A stretch of 64,000 nucleotides of DNA, taken from NCBI RefSeq assembly GCF_000010165.1, contig NC_012491.1, positions 3,355,501 to 3,419,500 on the forward strand, given 5' to 3'. Source of the DNA: Brevibacillus brevis NBRC 100599 (GTDB lineage: Bacteria; Bacillota; Bacilli; Brevibacillales; Brevibacillaceae). The position numbers and the translations under genes are program-made. This document shows positions 46,482-53,576 of this stretch, piece after piece (position 1 is the first letter of the stretch; each line of letters opens with the position of its first letter). The notes under the pieces were generated by a model. The model searched no databases and was not told the origin of the DNA. It was given only the letters and a program-made list of their open reading frames with translations.

Positions 46482-46590
46482 ATGAATTTTCCATAAATTG
46501 TTATTTCTGAAAATTGGGCTAATTCTTTCCCTCTTTCCCTTCCTCTGGTGCTGCATAGATTTAGAAAAAAATTTGTGCACTCTATTGATT

Positions 46591-46618
46591 TTGACTTTCT
46601 TTTCACGTAGGATAAAAT
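46591..46618 (+). promoter_or_regulatory. sigma-A promoter of the GNAT gene
   Basis: TTGACT (46591-46596) and TAAAAT (46613-46618) are 16 bases apart, 50 bases before the GNAT start. It is divergent from, and separate from, the biosynthetic promoter. Confidence 0.55.
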
Positions 46619-46667
46619 GTAATATATTGACAAAACAATAAATCCCCGGAAGGATGAATGTGATTAG

Positions 46668-47105
46668 ATGCCTGTGACACTTCGTGAAGTAACTTTGGAA
46701 AACTGGGAAGAGTGTATTGAACTGGAACCTACTCCCGAACAGAGCGAGTTTGTTGCCCCAAACCTTTACTCCATCGCTGAATCAAAGTTTCAAACTACAT
46801 TTGTTCCTTTGGCCATATACCATGATGACACGATGGTTGGCTTTGTCATGTATGGGCTTGACCCCGACGACGGAAATTACTGGATTTACAGACTCTTAAT
46901 TGATGCGAAGTACCAACGACTAGGCTATGGACGTACTGCCATTTCACAAGTCATTGATATCCTGAAAGCAAAGGAAGATTGTCAAAAAATTGTCATTGGC
47001 TATGCCCCAGCCAATGTCGCAGCCGAAAACCTTTACGCTTCGCTCGGATTTCAAAAGAATGGAATGGTTTTGTTCGGCGAGACGATTGCAGAATTGAACT
47101 TTTAA
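46668..47105 (+). CDS. GNAT N-acetyltransferase, BltD/spermidine-diamine acetyltransferase-like; possible self-resistance
   Basis: 145 aa, a single GNAT domain with the acetyl-CoA loop in YQRLGYGRTAI and C-terminal AAENLYASLGFQKNG. The sequence style (VGFVMYGLDPDDGNYWIYRLLID) resembles BltD-type diamine/polyamine acetyltransferases. It is divergently transcribed from the NRPS operon with its own promoter. Known parallel: edeine producers protect themselves with an N-acetyltransferase acting on the Dap amine. A similar role here, or acetylation of the polyamine end, is inference; an unrelated polyamine enzyme cannot be excluded. Confidence 0.75.
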   Translation: MPVTLREVTLENWEECIELEPTPEQSEFVAPNLYSIAESKFQTTFVPLAIYHDDTMVGFVMYGLDPDDGNYWIYRLLIDAKYQRLGYGRTAISQVIDILKAKEDCQKIVIGYAPANVAAENLYASLGFQKNGMVLFGETIAELNF

Positions 47106-47129
47106 GCGAGTTTTCATTACCCAAAAATG

Positions 47130-47181
47130 AAACAGCGGCGACCTAAGACCTGAAAACCAAGTCTTAGACTCGCCGCTGTTT
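47130..47181. terminator. bidirectional terminator between GNAT and tRNA genes
   Basis: A long hairpin: AAACAGCGGCGA pairs with TCGCCGCTGTTT, with a second inner stem TAAGAC/GTCTTA. It has T-rich sequence on the minus side (TTTCATTTTT) and TTTGAATTGTTT on the plus side. It serves the GNAT gene on one side and the tRNA pair on the other. Confidence 0.7.
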
Positions 47182-47260
47182 GAATTGTTTCCCGTATAGT
47201 AAAAAGCACACCATCCATGTGTCTGTAAACATCATGGTTAGTGTGCATTCGTTTTTGATA

Positions 47261-47342
47261 TGGTGCCGGTGAAGGGACTTGAACCCCCACGGTTTCCCTC
47301 ACGATTTTGAGTCGCGCGCGTCTGCCATTCCGCCACACCGGC
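47261..47342 (-). tRNA. tRNA-Leu, anticodon CAA
   Basis: The acceptor GCCGGTG pairs with CACCGGC, CCA is encoded, the anticodon loop is CTCAAAA, the long variable arm is typical of tRNA-Leu, and the T arm contains GGTTCAAGTCC. Confidence 0.93.
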
Positions 47343-47386
47343 AAGTGAACTATGAATAAATTAGCACATCATCGATAGAAAATCAA

Positions 47387-47471
47387 TGGTGGGGAGAGAC
47401 GGATTCGAACCGCCGAACCCAGAGGGAGCAGATTTACAGTCTGCCGTGTTTAGCCACTTCACTATCTCCCC
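47387..47471 (-). tRNA. tRNA-Tyr, anticodon GTA
   Basis: The acceptor GGGGAGA pairs with TCTCCCC, CCA is encoded, the anticodon loop is CTGTAAA, and the long variable arm and GGTTCGAATCC are as expected. It lies 44 bases upstream of tRNA-Leu in the same direction, so the two are probably one transcript. Confidence 0.93.
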
Positions 47472-47526
47472 ACAATACGTGCTGTCTATCTTCTGCTATT
47501 CTCTTCAACCAGAAGCGACATTTATT

Positions 47527-47555
47527 AATTTATCATGAACTTTGTTTGACGTCAA
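47527..47555 (-). promoter_or_regulatory. promoter of the tRNA-Tyr/tRNA-Leu pair
   Basis: TTGACG (47550-47555) and TAAATT (47527-47532) lie 17 bases apart on the minus strand, about 56 bases before tRNA-Tyr. Confidence 0.45.
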
Positions 47556-47568
47556 CATATTATTTTGA

Positions 47569-47877
47569 TTAACTCTCTTTTTTCGCCAAGATCTCTTGTG
47601 CCCACTCGTGAAAGACGCGCAGTGCTTCATCTACTTCTTGAAAGGTTGCTTCTCCCTCACAGGAGTATTCCGGGAAGTCAAGTATACGGTTTTTGCGAAT
47701 CTTCACTTGCCCTTCTTCACATTTTATCTCCAAGAAGTAGGGAACAGCTTCATCTATTCCATAACTGTTTTCTAAAAACTCGTAGGTACGTACCCACTCC
47801 AAAATTCGAACTTCCGATGCTTTTAAGCGTAGCACCTGCTCCAAGGACATAATCGTTTCATTCCCGTAGTAATACAT
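47569..47877 (-). CDS. conserved-looking hypothetical protein
   Basis: A 102-aa acidic protein starting MYYYGNETIMSLEQVLRL. It has no signal peptide or membrane segment, and contains a stretch of alternating charged and hydrophobic residues (YFLEIKCEEGQVKIRKN) that suggests a small beta sheet. I do not recognise the family. AGAAGGG upstream of the ATG supports translation. It lies just upstream of the tRNA pair on the same strand and follows the thioredoxin-like gene. Confidence 0.6.
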   Translation of the reverse strand: MYYYGNETIMSLEQVLRLKASEVRILEWVRTYEFLENSYGIDEAVPYFLEIKCEEGQVKIRKNRILDFPEYSCEGEATFQEVDEALRVFHEWAQEILAKKES

Positions 47878-47943
47878 GTTATTCAGCCCTTCTGCATGAA
47901 AATGGACGGAGCCGTGACTCCGCCCTGTTATCGATGTGATAGA

Positions 47944-48510
47944 TTAAATCGAGGAAAGTAGCTCTCTCAGTTCTTTGACAATCACTTGCTGGTAGCCAGT
48001 TCCTTCTCCATACTGCTCGAGCATTTCGGCACGCGCTACTTTAATCTTGTCTTCATAATCCGAGGCGTTTCGGTCCGGGTTTTGTTGTTTGAATGTCGTC
48101 ATGACAGCTTGGACATGCTTCGGTCGTGGTCCCCATTTTGCCAGAACATGTCCACCCGTGTCTGCGAAAATAACAACAGGGATCGCCCGACCGCCCATCG
48201 TAAGAAACTCATCCATGAGATCGAGGTGTTCTTCCATCACCATAATTTCCACTGGCATGTCTGTTTCTTTTAAGGCATGCAAGACGACTGGCAAGTTGCG
48301 AACGACGTCGCCACACCATTCCGCAGCCAAAATCAAGCATCTGAGGTCATCACGATGCTGGAGAGAAGCAAAAAACGCACGGTCTTGTTCATCCTCCCAT
48401 GAAAATGCATCCGACCAGTTTTGGTATGTATCCTGATTTTTCGTCATGCTTTCCACAAACGCTTGTGGCTTGAGCCCCGTACGGAATTTATGTGCTACAT
48501 TTGCCCCCAT
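47944..48510 (-). CDS. thioredoxin-fold family protein
   Basis: 188 aa. The core reads CLILAAEWCGDVVRNLPVV near residue 60, with a single cysteine at the usual CxxC place, and the cis-proline loop appears in GGRAIPVVIFAD. This matches the thioredoxin-like family often annotated as thioredoxin_9 or bacillithiol-related proteins in Bacilli. The redox partner is unknown. AAGGAGG precedes the ATG at 48510, and yycC lies directly upstream in the same direction. Confidence 0.75.
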   Translation of the reverse strand: MGANVAHKFRTGLKPQAFVESMTKNQDTYQNWSDAFSWEDEQDRAFFASLQHRDDLRCLILAAEWCGDVVRNLPVVLHALKETDMPVEIMVMEEHLDLMDEFLTMGGRAIPVVIFADTGGHVLAKWGPRPKHVQAVMTTFKQQNPDRNASDYEDKIKVARAEMLEQYGEGTGYQQVIVKELRELLSSI

Positions 48511-48537
48511 CTTTTCTCCTCCTTTTGTATCGCTCGC

Positions 48538-48708
48538 CTATTCTTGGTTTTTATTCGCTGCTTCGTTTGCTTCCTTTTCTTGATTAGCCAGCTCCATCAT
48601 TTTTTGCAACAAAATATGCTGCGGCATGTGCATGAGGCGTTCCAAGGGTACCTGAAGTGCTTCCGCCAGTTTGACTGCCGTCTCCGGTGATATTTGTAAT
48701 GGACGCAT
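48538..48708 (-). CDS. yycC: YycC-family small protein
   Basis: 56 aa. The N-terminal MRPLQISPETAVKLAEAL and MHMPQHILLQKMMEL closely match the small YycC protein of Bacillus subtilis as I remember it. Function is unknown. GGAAAGGAG ten bases upstream supports the start at 48708 rather than the longer frame to 48738. The C-terminal tail is rich in Glu, Asn and Lys. Confidence 0.75.
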   Translation of the reverse strand: MRPLQISPETAVKLAEALQVPLERLMHMPQHILLQKMMELANQEKEANEAANKNQE

Positions 48709-48818
48709 GTCAATTTTGCTCCTTTCCCTTACTTTCATGAGTCCCTTCAGTATAATACACGGTTGTTAAACCTGCCAGCTTGGTATCTTGTGGCTCATCC
48801 GCTAACTTGTGTTCAAAG

Positions 48819-48960
48819 AAAATAAAGTATTAGACTGATGTTGTTGATTTGGTGCTATTACTGTCTAAGAAAGCTCTTTACCTTAGAAAAATAGGTATTA
48901 GACTATTCAATCCTTCCATACAAAAAGGCCGGTCAAAACACAAAAATAAAGTGTTAGACT
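48819..48960 (+). repeat. left-end transposase-binding repeats (3 spaced copies)
   Basis: Copies at 48819-48837 (AAAATAAAGTATTAGACTG), 48887-48904 (AAAAATAGGTATTAGACT) and 48942-48960 (AAAAATAAAGTGTTAGACT), about 68 and 55 bases apart, all in the same orientation. Confidence 0.85.
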
Positions 48961-49038
48961 GGCCTGGTTTATTGAGCTATCGACCCCGTTAGCTTAAACC
49001 AGAAATTAGAGTATACATCTAAAATCTCAATTGCTGTC

Positions 49039-49252
49039 CTACAAGTTTCTAGGCTCAATATATATAATAATTGGACCAAGCCTTCCATCGTCTTTAGTTT
49101 TGAAGGTAACTGCAACAAATTTATCTTTATCTAATTTAAACATTTCTTTTTTATCCATCTGGCATTTCGTTCATCCTCAATTCCAAACAGTACAACAGCT
49201 GCTTGCTCCACTAGATGTAACACTATTTTCGTACTTCTTCTGTAAGGCTATT
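49039..49252 (-). pseudogene. frameshifted small gene inside the mini-transposon
   Basis: One minus-strand frame reads EVRKIVLHLVEQAAVVLFGI, EDERNARWIKKK, then stops. After an A-rich stretch (ATAAAAAAGAAATG) the neighbouring frame continues MFKLDKDKFVAVTFKTKDDG and RLGPIIIYIEPRNL. A one-base slip in the A run would join them into one plausible protein. I do not recognise the family; an immunity or cargo protein remnant is possible. Confidence 0.45.
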
Positions 49253-49320
49253 TCAGGCTATTTAACTTTTTGATGACATTCTGAAGTCCCAATTCTGTTG
49301 ACTTCTTGAAATAGAAACTT

Positions 49321-49965
49321 TCAAATTACTACTCCCAGTTTTGAGAGAACCCGATCCATTTCATCAAAATGTTCTTTGTCGCTTGAAGCATAGATCAAAT
49401 CAAAACTATCGTTATTTTTCATCACTGTTATTATGCTGTCATCGTAATTCCCATAAAATTCGATGCCAATCCAATGCCGAAAGGAAATAACTTTATTATT
49501 AAAATTTTCACGAATAAAATCCAAGTCGGTTTGTTCAATGGAATAGAACGATTCACAGCCGTATTCAAGAGCGAATACGGTTTGCAAATAGGCCATCGCA
49601 TGAAAAAAATCGGTCAATGTTTCAAAATCCTTTTTCCATACCTTTTCATCGTAACTCATATAGACAGGTGGATTGGACCTGGATAAATCGTTCTTATGGA
49701 TTCCCCAAACACAGACACGTTGATTCTCGCAATAAAAAATTAAATATTCGTTATGTTTGAAGTGTTGGAGTTGCTCGGGTTTGATCAAACTATCTTGCGT
49801 ATGATTCAGCCGCTCGTCTTTACCGAGTTCCAAATAATAATCTATAAACACCTGGGGCAATTCACCAAAATTATTTTTAATGGTTTGTATCTCGTCATGA
49901 CTAAACCCATTTCGTTTTGTAATACGAAACAGCTTTTTAATCATTGTAAAATCAGTCATCCACAT
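49321..49965 (-). CDS. SUKH-superfamily (SMI1/KNR4-like) protein, probable orphan immunity protein
   Basis: 214 aa. The pattern ELPQVFIDYYLELGKDE, then NEYLIFYCENQRVCVWGIHK, PPVYMSYDEKVWKKD and LTDFFHAMAYLQ fits the SMI1/KNR4 (SUKH) fold. Family knowledge: many bacterial SUKH proteins are immunity proteins against contact-dependent or polymorphic toxins. No toxin lies nearby; the gene is the only intact cargo of the mini-transposon. AAGGATAAGG lies upstream of the clustered start codons GTG 49968, ATG 49965 and ATG 49959, so the exact start is uncertain. Confidence 0.7.
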   Translation of the reverse strand: MWMTDFTMIKKLFRITKRNGFSHDEIQTIKNNFGELPQVFIDYYLELGKDERLNHTQDSLIKPEQLQHFKHNEYLIFYCENQRVCVWGIHKNDLSRSNPPVYMSYDEKVWKKDFETLTDFFHAMAYLQTVFALEYGCESFYSIEQTDLDFIRENFNNKVISFRHWIGIEFYGNYDDSIITVMKNNDSFDLIYASSDKEHFDEMDRVLSKLGVVI

Positions 49966-50110
49966 CACACCTTATCCTTTGTATAATACTCCATCGTTTG
50001 ACTTAAGGATATCTCAAGTCGGTCTCCTTAACCATCAAGAGAGCATATTATACACCCAATTTACCATATATTTACTTCACTATTCTGCCTGTTAGTTGAA
50101 TAACTGGCGC

Positions 50111-50170
50111 CAGTCTAACACTTTATTTCTCAGTCTAGTACTTTATTTTTCGGTCTAATACTTTATTTTT
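50111..50170 (-). repeat. right-end transposase-binding repeats (3 tandem copies)
   Basis: Three exact 20-base tandem units at 50111-50130, 50131-50150 and 50151-50170. Each is the reverse complement of the left-end motif with one to three changes. Confidence 0.85.
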
Positions 50171-50228
50171 ACGGAACAACTTGTTGATGCTCCGGGAAAA
50201 GCAAATCCAGCAGACGATGAAAATGGGC

Positions 50229-50402
50229 CTACAACTCCCCTATCGCCTTTGCTTCACGAAATGGCAATTCTCCTAGATGATGGCTGCCCCCCTCGATCCA
50301 TTTATTTGCTTGGTACGTCTCTCCTTGGTTATGGGCAAGCCATTCCTGATGTAGAAGTACAAGCAAACGCGGTGCTGAGAAGCCTTTCTCTTCTACATGC
50401 AA
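50229..50402 (-). pseudogene. remnant of a gene whose 3' end was split by the mini-transposon
   Basis: A minus-strand frame from TTG at 50402 (GAGGAAAA upstream) reads HVEEKGFSAPRLLVLLHQEW, then LAHNQGETYQANKWIEGG and ends at TAG (50229-50231). Past this stop the same frame continues AHFHRLLDLLFPEHQQ up to the transposon. If the element and one ACTTG copy are removed, it ends VSG and TGA in the left flank. It therefore looks like one older gene with a nonsense codon and an insertion near its 3' end. A real 57-aa protein ending at the TAG is the alternative. Family unknown. Confidence 0.45.
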
Positions 50403-50432
50403 ATCCGCTTTTCCTCGATTTTCACACTAAAA

Positions 50433-50469
50433 GGATAGTCCCTCTTGAATGTAAGTGAAGGGACTATCC
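50433..50469 (-). terminator. terminator after the small Cys-rich gene
   Basis: A perfect 11-base stem (GGATAGTCCCT/AGGGACTATCC) with a 15-base loop, followed on the minus strand by TTTTAG, about 37 bases after the stop of the gene at 50507. Confidence 0.6.
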
Positions 50470-50506
50470 CCCGTGAACCGTACACTTGCACATAGAAAAA
50501 GACAAG

Positions 50507-50704
50507 CTATTGCTTTTGCTTAGTGAGGATGCATGGTACACCAAAGCCGATCGCGCCGGGCTGGGACATCTGTTCCAGATATGCCAACCCTCGTGCACAT
50601 TGCTGTTTGCATACTTGACATGTATGGGACGTTACGATTCTTAGCTGTACTTGATTGGGATGCTGTCGTGTATTCTTCTTCTTTACCTTTTTGCCCTTGG
50701 CCAT
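50507..50704 (-). CDS. small Cys-containing hypothetical protein
   Basis: 65 aa with a basic N-terminus (MAKGKKVKKKNTRQHPNQ) followed by HTCQVCKQQC and a later Cys in GVPCIL, which could bind a metal ion. I do not recognise a family. AAGGGAGG precedes the ATG at 50704 and a terminator follows, so it appears to be an independent gene. Confidence 0.6.
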   Translation of the reverse strand: MAKGKKVKKKNTRQHPNQVQLRIVTSHTCQVCKQQCARGLAYLEQMSQPGAIGFGVPCILTKQKQ

Positions 50705-50830
50705 CCGTTTTCCTCCCTTTGCCCTAGATCACTCCAGTCTATGAAGGAGAACACCACCGCTCTTTAGGCAAGCATACAAAATCAGGATATTCACCTGCAA
50801 AATGGGCCTTGTCATACGTGTCACAAATAG

Positions 50831-50862
50831 AAAAAGCCGCCGGAGAATTCTCCCCCAGCGAC
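50831..50862 (-). terminator. terminator of the ccdA-resA operon
   Basis: On the minus strand GTCGC/GGCGGC and GGAGAA/TTCTCC form an imperfect GC-rich hairpin followed by TTTTTC, 14 bases after the resA stop. Confidence 0.65.
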
Positions 50863-50875
50863 TTATGTGCCTTCC

Positions 50876-51409
50876 TTATGGCTTTGGACTTAACAACTGG
50901 CGCAGTTCCAGCTCCAGTGTAGGAGCATCAACCATACCGATGATCTTTTTTCGTACGATTCCATCCGCGTCAATCAAGTAAGTCGTTGGGAATGCCATCA
51001 CCTTGTAACGGTTCGACACAGTTCCAGCGACGTCCATCGGTATCGGAAATGTCAGCTTATAGTTGGTGACGAAGGCCATGGCTGCTTCCGGGCTGTCATT
51101 GCTCGTGACGTTCACACCATACAGATCAACCTGTCCGCCGTATTTTTCATAGACTTTTTGTAAATCAGGCGCTTCCAGCTTGCATGGTCCACACCAGGAA
51201 GCCCAAAAATTCAAGACCAATGGTTTCGCCCTTTTGCCTTCTACCTTGTACGTCTGCTGATCCAATCCTGTCAGTGTAAAATGAGGAGCCGCAAAGCCAA
51301 CTTCCGGTTTTTGAACCTCTGCTACGATTGCGGCTGTTTCTTGAGGCTTTTCCCAAACAGCAAGTCCGCCCCCCAATAATACGATCACCGCGAGCAACAG
51401 CTTTTTCAT
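50876..51409 (-). CDS. resA: ResA/TlpA-type thiol-disulfide oxidoreductase
   Basis: 177 aa. An N-terminal membrane anchor (KKLLLAVIVLLGGGLAVW) is followed by an AhpC-TSA/thioredoxin domain with NFWASWCGPCKLEAPDL (the CGPC active site) and the cis-Pro loop MAFPTTYLID. Family knowledge: ResA-type proteins reduce disulfides on the outer face of the membrane, for cytochrome c maturation or other targets. The ccdA gene directly upstream would deliver electrons to it. The symbol is by family resemblance; other TlpA-like proteins (StoA) are possible. Confidence 0.8.
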   Translation of the reverse strand: MKKLLLAVIVLLGGGLAVWEKPQETAAIVAEVQKPEVGFAAPHFTLTGLDQQTYKVEGKRAKPLVLNFWASWCGPCKLEAPDLQKVYEKYGGQVDLYGVNVTSNDSPEAAMAFVTNYKLTFPIPMDVAGTVSNRYKVMAFPTTYLIDADGIVRKKIIGMVDAPTLELELRQLLSPKP

Positions 51410-51432
51410 TTTGTCACCTCTGCCCTACTGAG

Positions 51433-52143
51433 TTAGAATCCCGTAAAGCCTCCGTACATTTGAATGAGAACGCGTGTAATATCCGTCAGTTTATCTGTAT
51501 ACAGAAGAATACCGAACAAAATCATAATGGCTCCTCCGATTTTCATAAACAGGTCGGAATACTTCACAATCGCTTTCACCTTACTGATGAAGAATGTCAT
51601 GACAAAAAACGGAATGGCGAAACCAAGTGTATACGCCAATGTGTAAGCCAAGGCGCTTGAAGGATTGGATACACCCATGACGATAATGCCTGAAAGAATG
51701 GGTCCCACACAAGGTGTCCAGCCAGCTGCATACGTCATTCCCACCAGTATGGACCCAGTATACCCCAATGGCCTCGATTTTAAATCGATTTTAAAAGAAC
51801 GCATCATCCAATCCATTTTAAACACGCCAAGCATAACAAAGCCAATAACAGCAAGCAAAATACCGCCCAATTGACGAATCAAGTCCTGCTGGTCGGTGAA
51901 TAAGCTTCCGATCCAAGATGTAGACAGCCCAAGCGCAACGAAAATGATCGAAAACCCGACAATGAAGAAAAAGGTATGCAAGAAGGCTTCCTTGCGAAAA
52001 ACCGCTCTCCCTTTCTTTACCTCATCAATCGTTACTCCAGTTATGTAAGACAAAAAGGACGGATAAAGCGGCAGGCAGCAAGGAGAAATAAACGAGAGAA
52101 AACCTGCTGCAAAAGCCACAAACACAGTAATATCGCCAGTCAT
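51433..52143 (-). CDS. ccdA: CcdA-type cytochrome c biogenesis protein, transmembrane electron carrier
   Basis: 236 aa with about six membrane helices. It has the family signature AGFLSFISPCCLPLYPSFLS in helix 1 and GWTPCVGPILSGI in helix 4, containing the two redox cysteines that carry electrons across the membrane from thioredoxin. The resA-like gene follows 23 bases downstream. CGGAGG precedes the ATG at 52143. Confidence 0.9.
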   Translation of the reverse strand: MTGDITVFVAFAAGFLSFISPCCLPLYPSFLSYITGVTIDEVKKGRAVFRKEAFLHTFFFIVGFSIIFVALGLSTSWIGSLFTDQQDLIRQLGGILLAVIGFVMLGVFKMDWMMRSFKIDLKSRPLGYTGSILVGMTYAAGWTPCVGPILSGIIVMGVSNPSSALAYTLAYTLGFAIPFFVMTFFISKVKAIVKYSDLFMKIGGAIMILFGILLYTDKLTDITRVLIQMYGGFTGF

Positions 52144-52180
52144 ATGTACCTCCGCTGGGTATTTTATCCACTATCTTCTC

Positions 52181-52208
52181 ATTGTATCGAATCTTTGCCC
52201 CCTTCAAA
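52181..52208 (-). promoter_or_regulatory. promoter of ccdA-resA
   Basis: TTTGAA (52203-52208) and TACAAT (52181-52186) are 16 bases apart on the minus strand, about 40 bases before the ccdA start. Confidence 0.45.
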
Positions 52209-52269
52209 AGTAGCAATGACACTTTGTCTTAAATCCGTGACAATTTCATGGCCGAGTACTTCCATTGTA

Positions 52270-52297
52270 CACAAAAAAGAGACGGATGTACCCCGTC
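52270..52297 (-). terminator. terminator of the RND efflux operon
   Basis: GACGG/CCGTC hairpin followed by TCTTTTTTG on the minus strand, just after the stop of the adaptor gene. Confidence 0.65.
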
Positions 52298-52318
52298 CCC
52301 TTCTTGCTACTCTTTTTC

Positions 52319-53548
52319 TTACTGAATCGTAACTTTGCCGCCATCTTGGAGCAATGTTTGCCCTTTTACCACGATCTTATCGCCGGCAGACAAGCCTGTC
52401 AAAATTTCGATCTGATCACTGGAGGATTTGCCTGTAGTGACCTCGACTTGTTTGGCAATGTCACCTTCCAGCTTGAATACATACTGTTTGCCATCGCGAT
52501 CAAAAACTGCACCGCGCGTTACAACGATCGATTTTGCTCCGCTTTCCCCAACCGATGGGAAGGTCACATTCACAACCATATCGGACTTCAGCTCATTGGA
52601 TGGGTTTGGAATCGTAATCTCCACTGGGTATGCCTTGAGCTGCGAATCCATGATTGGACTCATCGCCGTTACTTTGGCATCAATCGTTTTTCCTGTAGAT
52701 TGTACGTTTACTTTTACGGTTGTTCCTACTTTTACTTTTGTGATATCAGCTTCTGACAGATTTGCTTTTACCAGAAGAGGGTTCGTGTTAACGACAACCA
52801 CAACCGGCTGCTGACCTGCCATTTGACCAACTGCACCGCTTACGCTGGAAATATATCCGTTGATCGGAGACGTCACAGTCGCATTCGCCAATTGCTCACG
52901 AGCATTTTGTAGACTTACTTGTGCTTGCTGCACAGATGCTTCAGAAACTTGTACGCTCGTTTTTTGCCCAGCTGATTGTAAAGTCTGCTGTGCGTTATCA
53001 TAAGAAGTCTGTGCTGTTGTCAGTTGGGAGTTTGCCTGTTCCATCTGCTGTGCGGAAATCGCTCCTTGTGAAAAGAGCTGTTGCATCCGCTGCTGGTTTA
53101 CTTTTGCATCCTGAAGGGCAGTTTCTGCCTGCTTCAAGCTATTTTTTGCTTGCACCAAGCCTTGATCTGAACTGCTGCCTGCTTGGTTTAAGCTGGCTTT
53201 TGATACATTGTAGGCTGCTTCTGCTTGCTTGACACCGTTCACCAGATCTTTTTCATCGAGCTTGAACAATACTTGACCTTTTGTCACGTATTGTCCCAGT
53301 TTCACTGGCAGGGAAGAAATTTTCCCGCCCATTTTCGGGGAAACTTGCACTTCCTCACTCGGCGCCAGCTTTGCCGTGAGACCAGAATCTGATACTACTG
53401 AGCCTGTAGCGACCGTTTCAACCTGTACAGGGGTTGCGGCGGCTTCCACCGTTTCCGTAGGCGGCGTTTCCGCTTGCGGGCTGGAGCACCCTGCCACTAG
53501 AGTGATGGCCAGCAATGCCAAAATGACGGGTTTTTTACTTCGTTTCAT
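52319..53548 (-). CDS. RND efflux adaptor lipoprotein (HlyD/MFP family)
   Basis: 409 aa. A lipoprotein signal with lipobox LVAGCSS is followed by the biotinyl-lipoyl half (KLGQYVTKGQVLFKLDEKD), a coiled coil of about 140 residues rich in Gln/Ala, the second lipoyl half (TVTSPINGYISSVSG) and beta-barrel domains. It lies 28 bases after the HAE1 pump gene and should bridge that pump to the outside of the membrane. The ATG at 53548 follows GAGGAGGG; the longer frame to 53620 overlaps the pump gene. Confidence 0.88.
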   Translation of the reverse strand: MKRSKKPVILALLAITLVAGCSSPQAETPPTETVEAAATPVQVETVATGSVVSDSGLTAKLAPSEEVQVSPKMGGKISSLPVKLGQYVTKGQVLFKLDEKDLVNGVKQAEAAYNVSKASLNQAGSSSDQGLVQAKNSLKQAETALQDAKVNQQRMQQLFSQGAISAQQMEQANSQLTTAQTSYDNAQQTLQSAGQKTSVQVSEASVQQAQVSLQNAREQLANATVTSPINGYISSVSGAVGQMAGQQPVVVVVNTNPLLVKANLSEADITKVKVGTTVKVNVQSTGKTIDAKVTAMSPIMDSQLKAYPVEITIPNPSNELKSDMVVNVTFPSVGESGAKSIVVTRGAVFDRDGKQYVFKLEGDIAKQVEVTTGKSSSDQIEILTGLSAGDKIVVKGQTLLQDGGKVTIQ

Positions 53549-53576
53549 GTATGTCCCTCCTCTTCCCACAAACGTC

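Larger units (their letters stand above)
48810..50178. mobile_element. non-autonomous mini-transposon with Tn7-like ends
   Basis: The 1369-bp element begins TGTTC and ends GAACA, and is flanked by the same 5 bases, ACTTG (48805-48809 and 50179-50183), a target-site duplication. Six copies of a 19-20 base motif (AAAATAAAGTRTTAGACTG) lie inside the ends: three spaced copies pointing right on the left side and three tandem copies pointing left on the right side. Spaced sites on one end and packed sites on the other are the layout of TnsB-binding sites in Tn7-like elements, which also make 5-bp duplications. No transposase is encoded, so movement would need help in trans. Cargo: a SUKH-like gene and a frameshifted gene. 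Confidence 0.85.

Noticed and set aside
49031..49273. 80-codon plus-strand ORF inside the mini-transposon
   Set aside because: The opposite strand gives a better protein-like reading in two frames joined by a slip in an A run, so this is a shadow.
48810..50178. CRISPR array from the repeated 20-base motif
   Set aside because: The right-hand copies are directly adjacent with no spacers, the left-hand copies are irregularly spaced, and the two groups are inverted. With a target duplication this is a transposon end structure.
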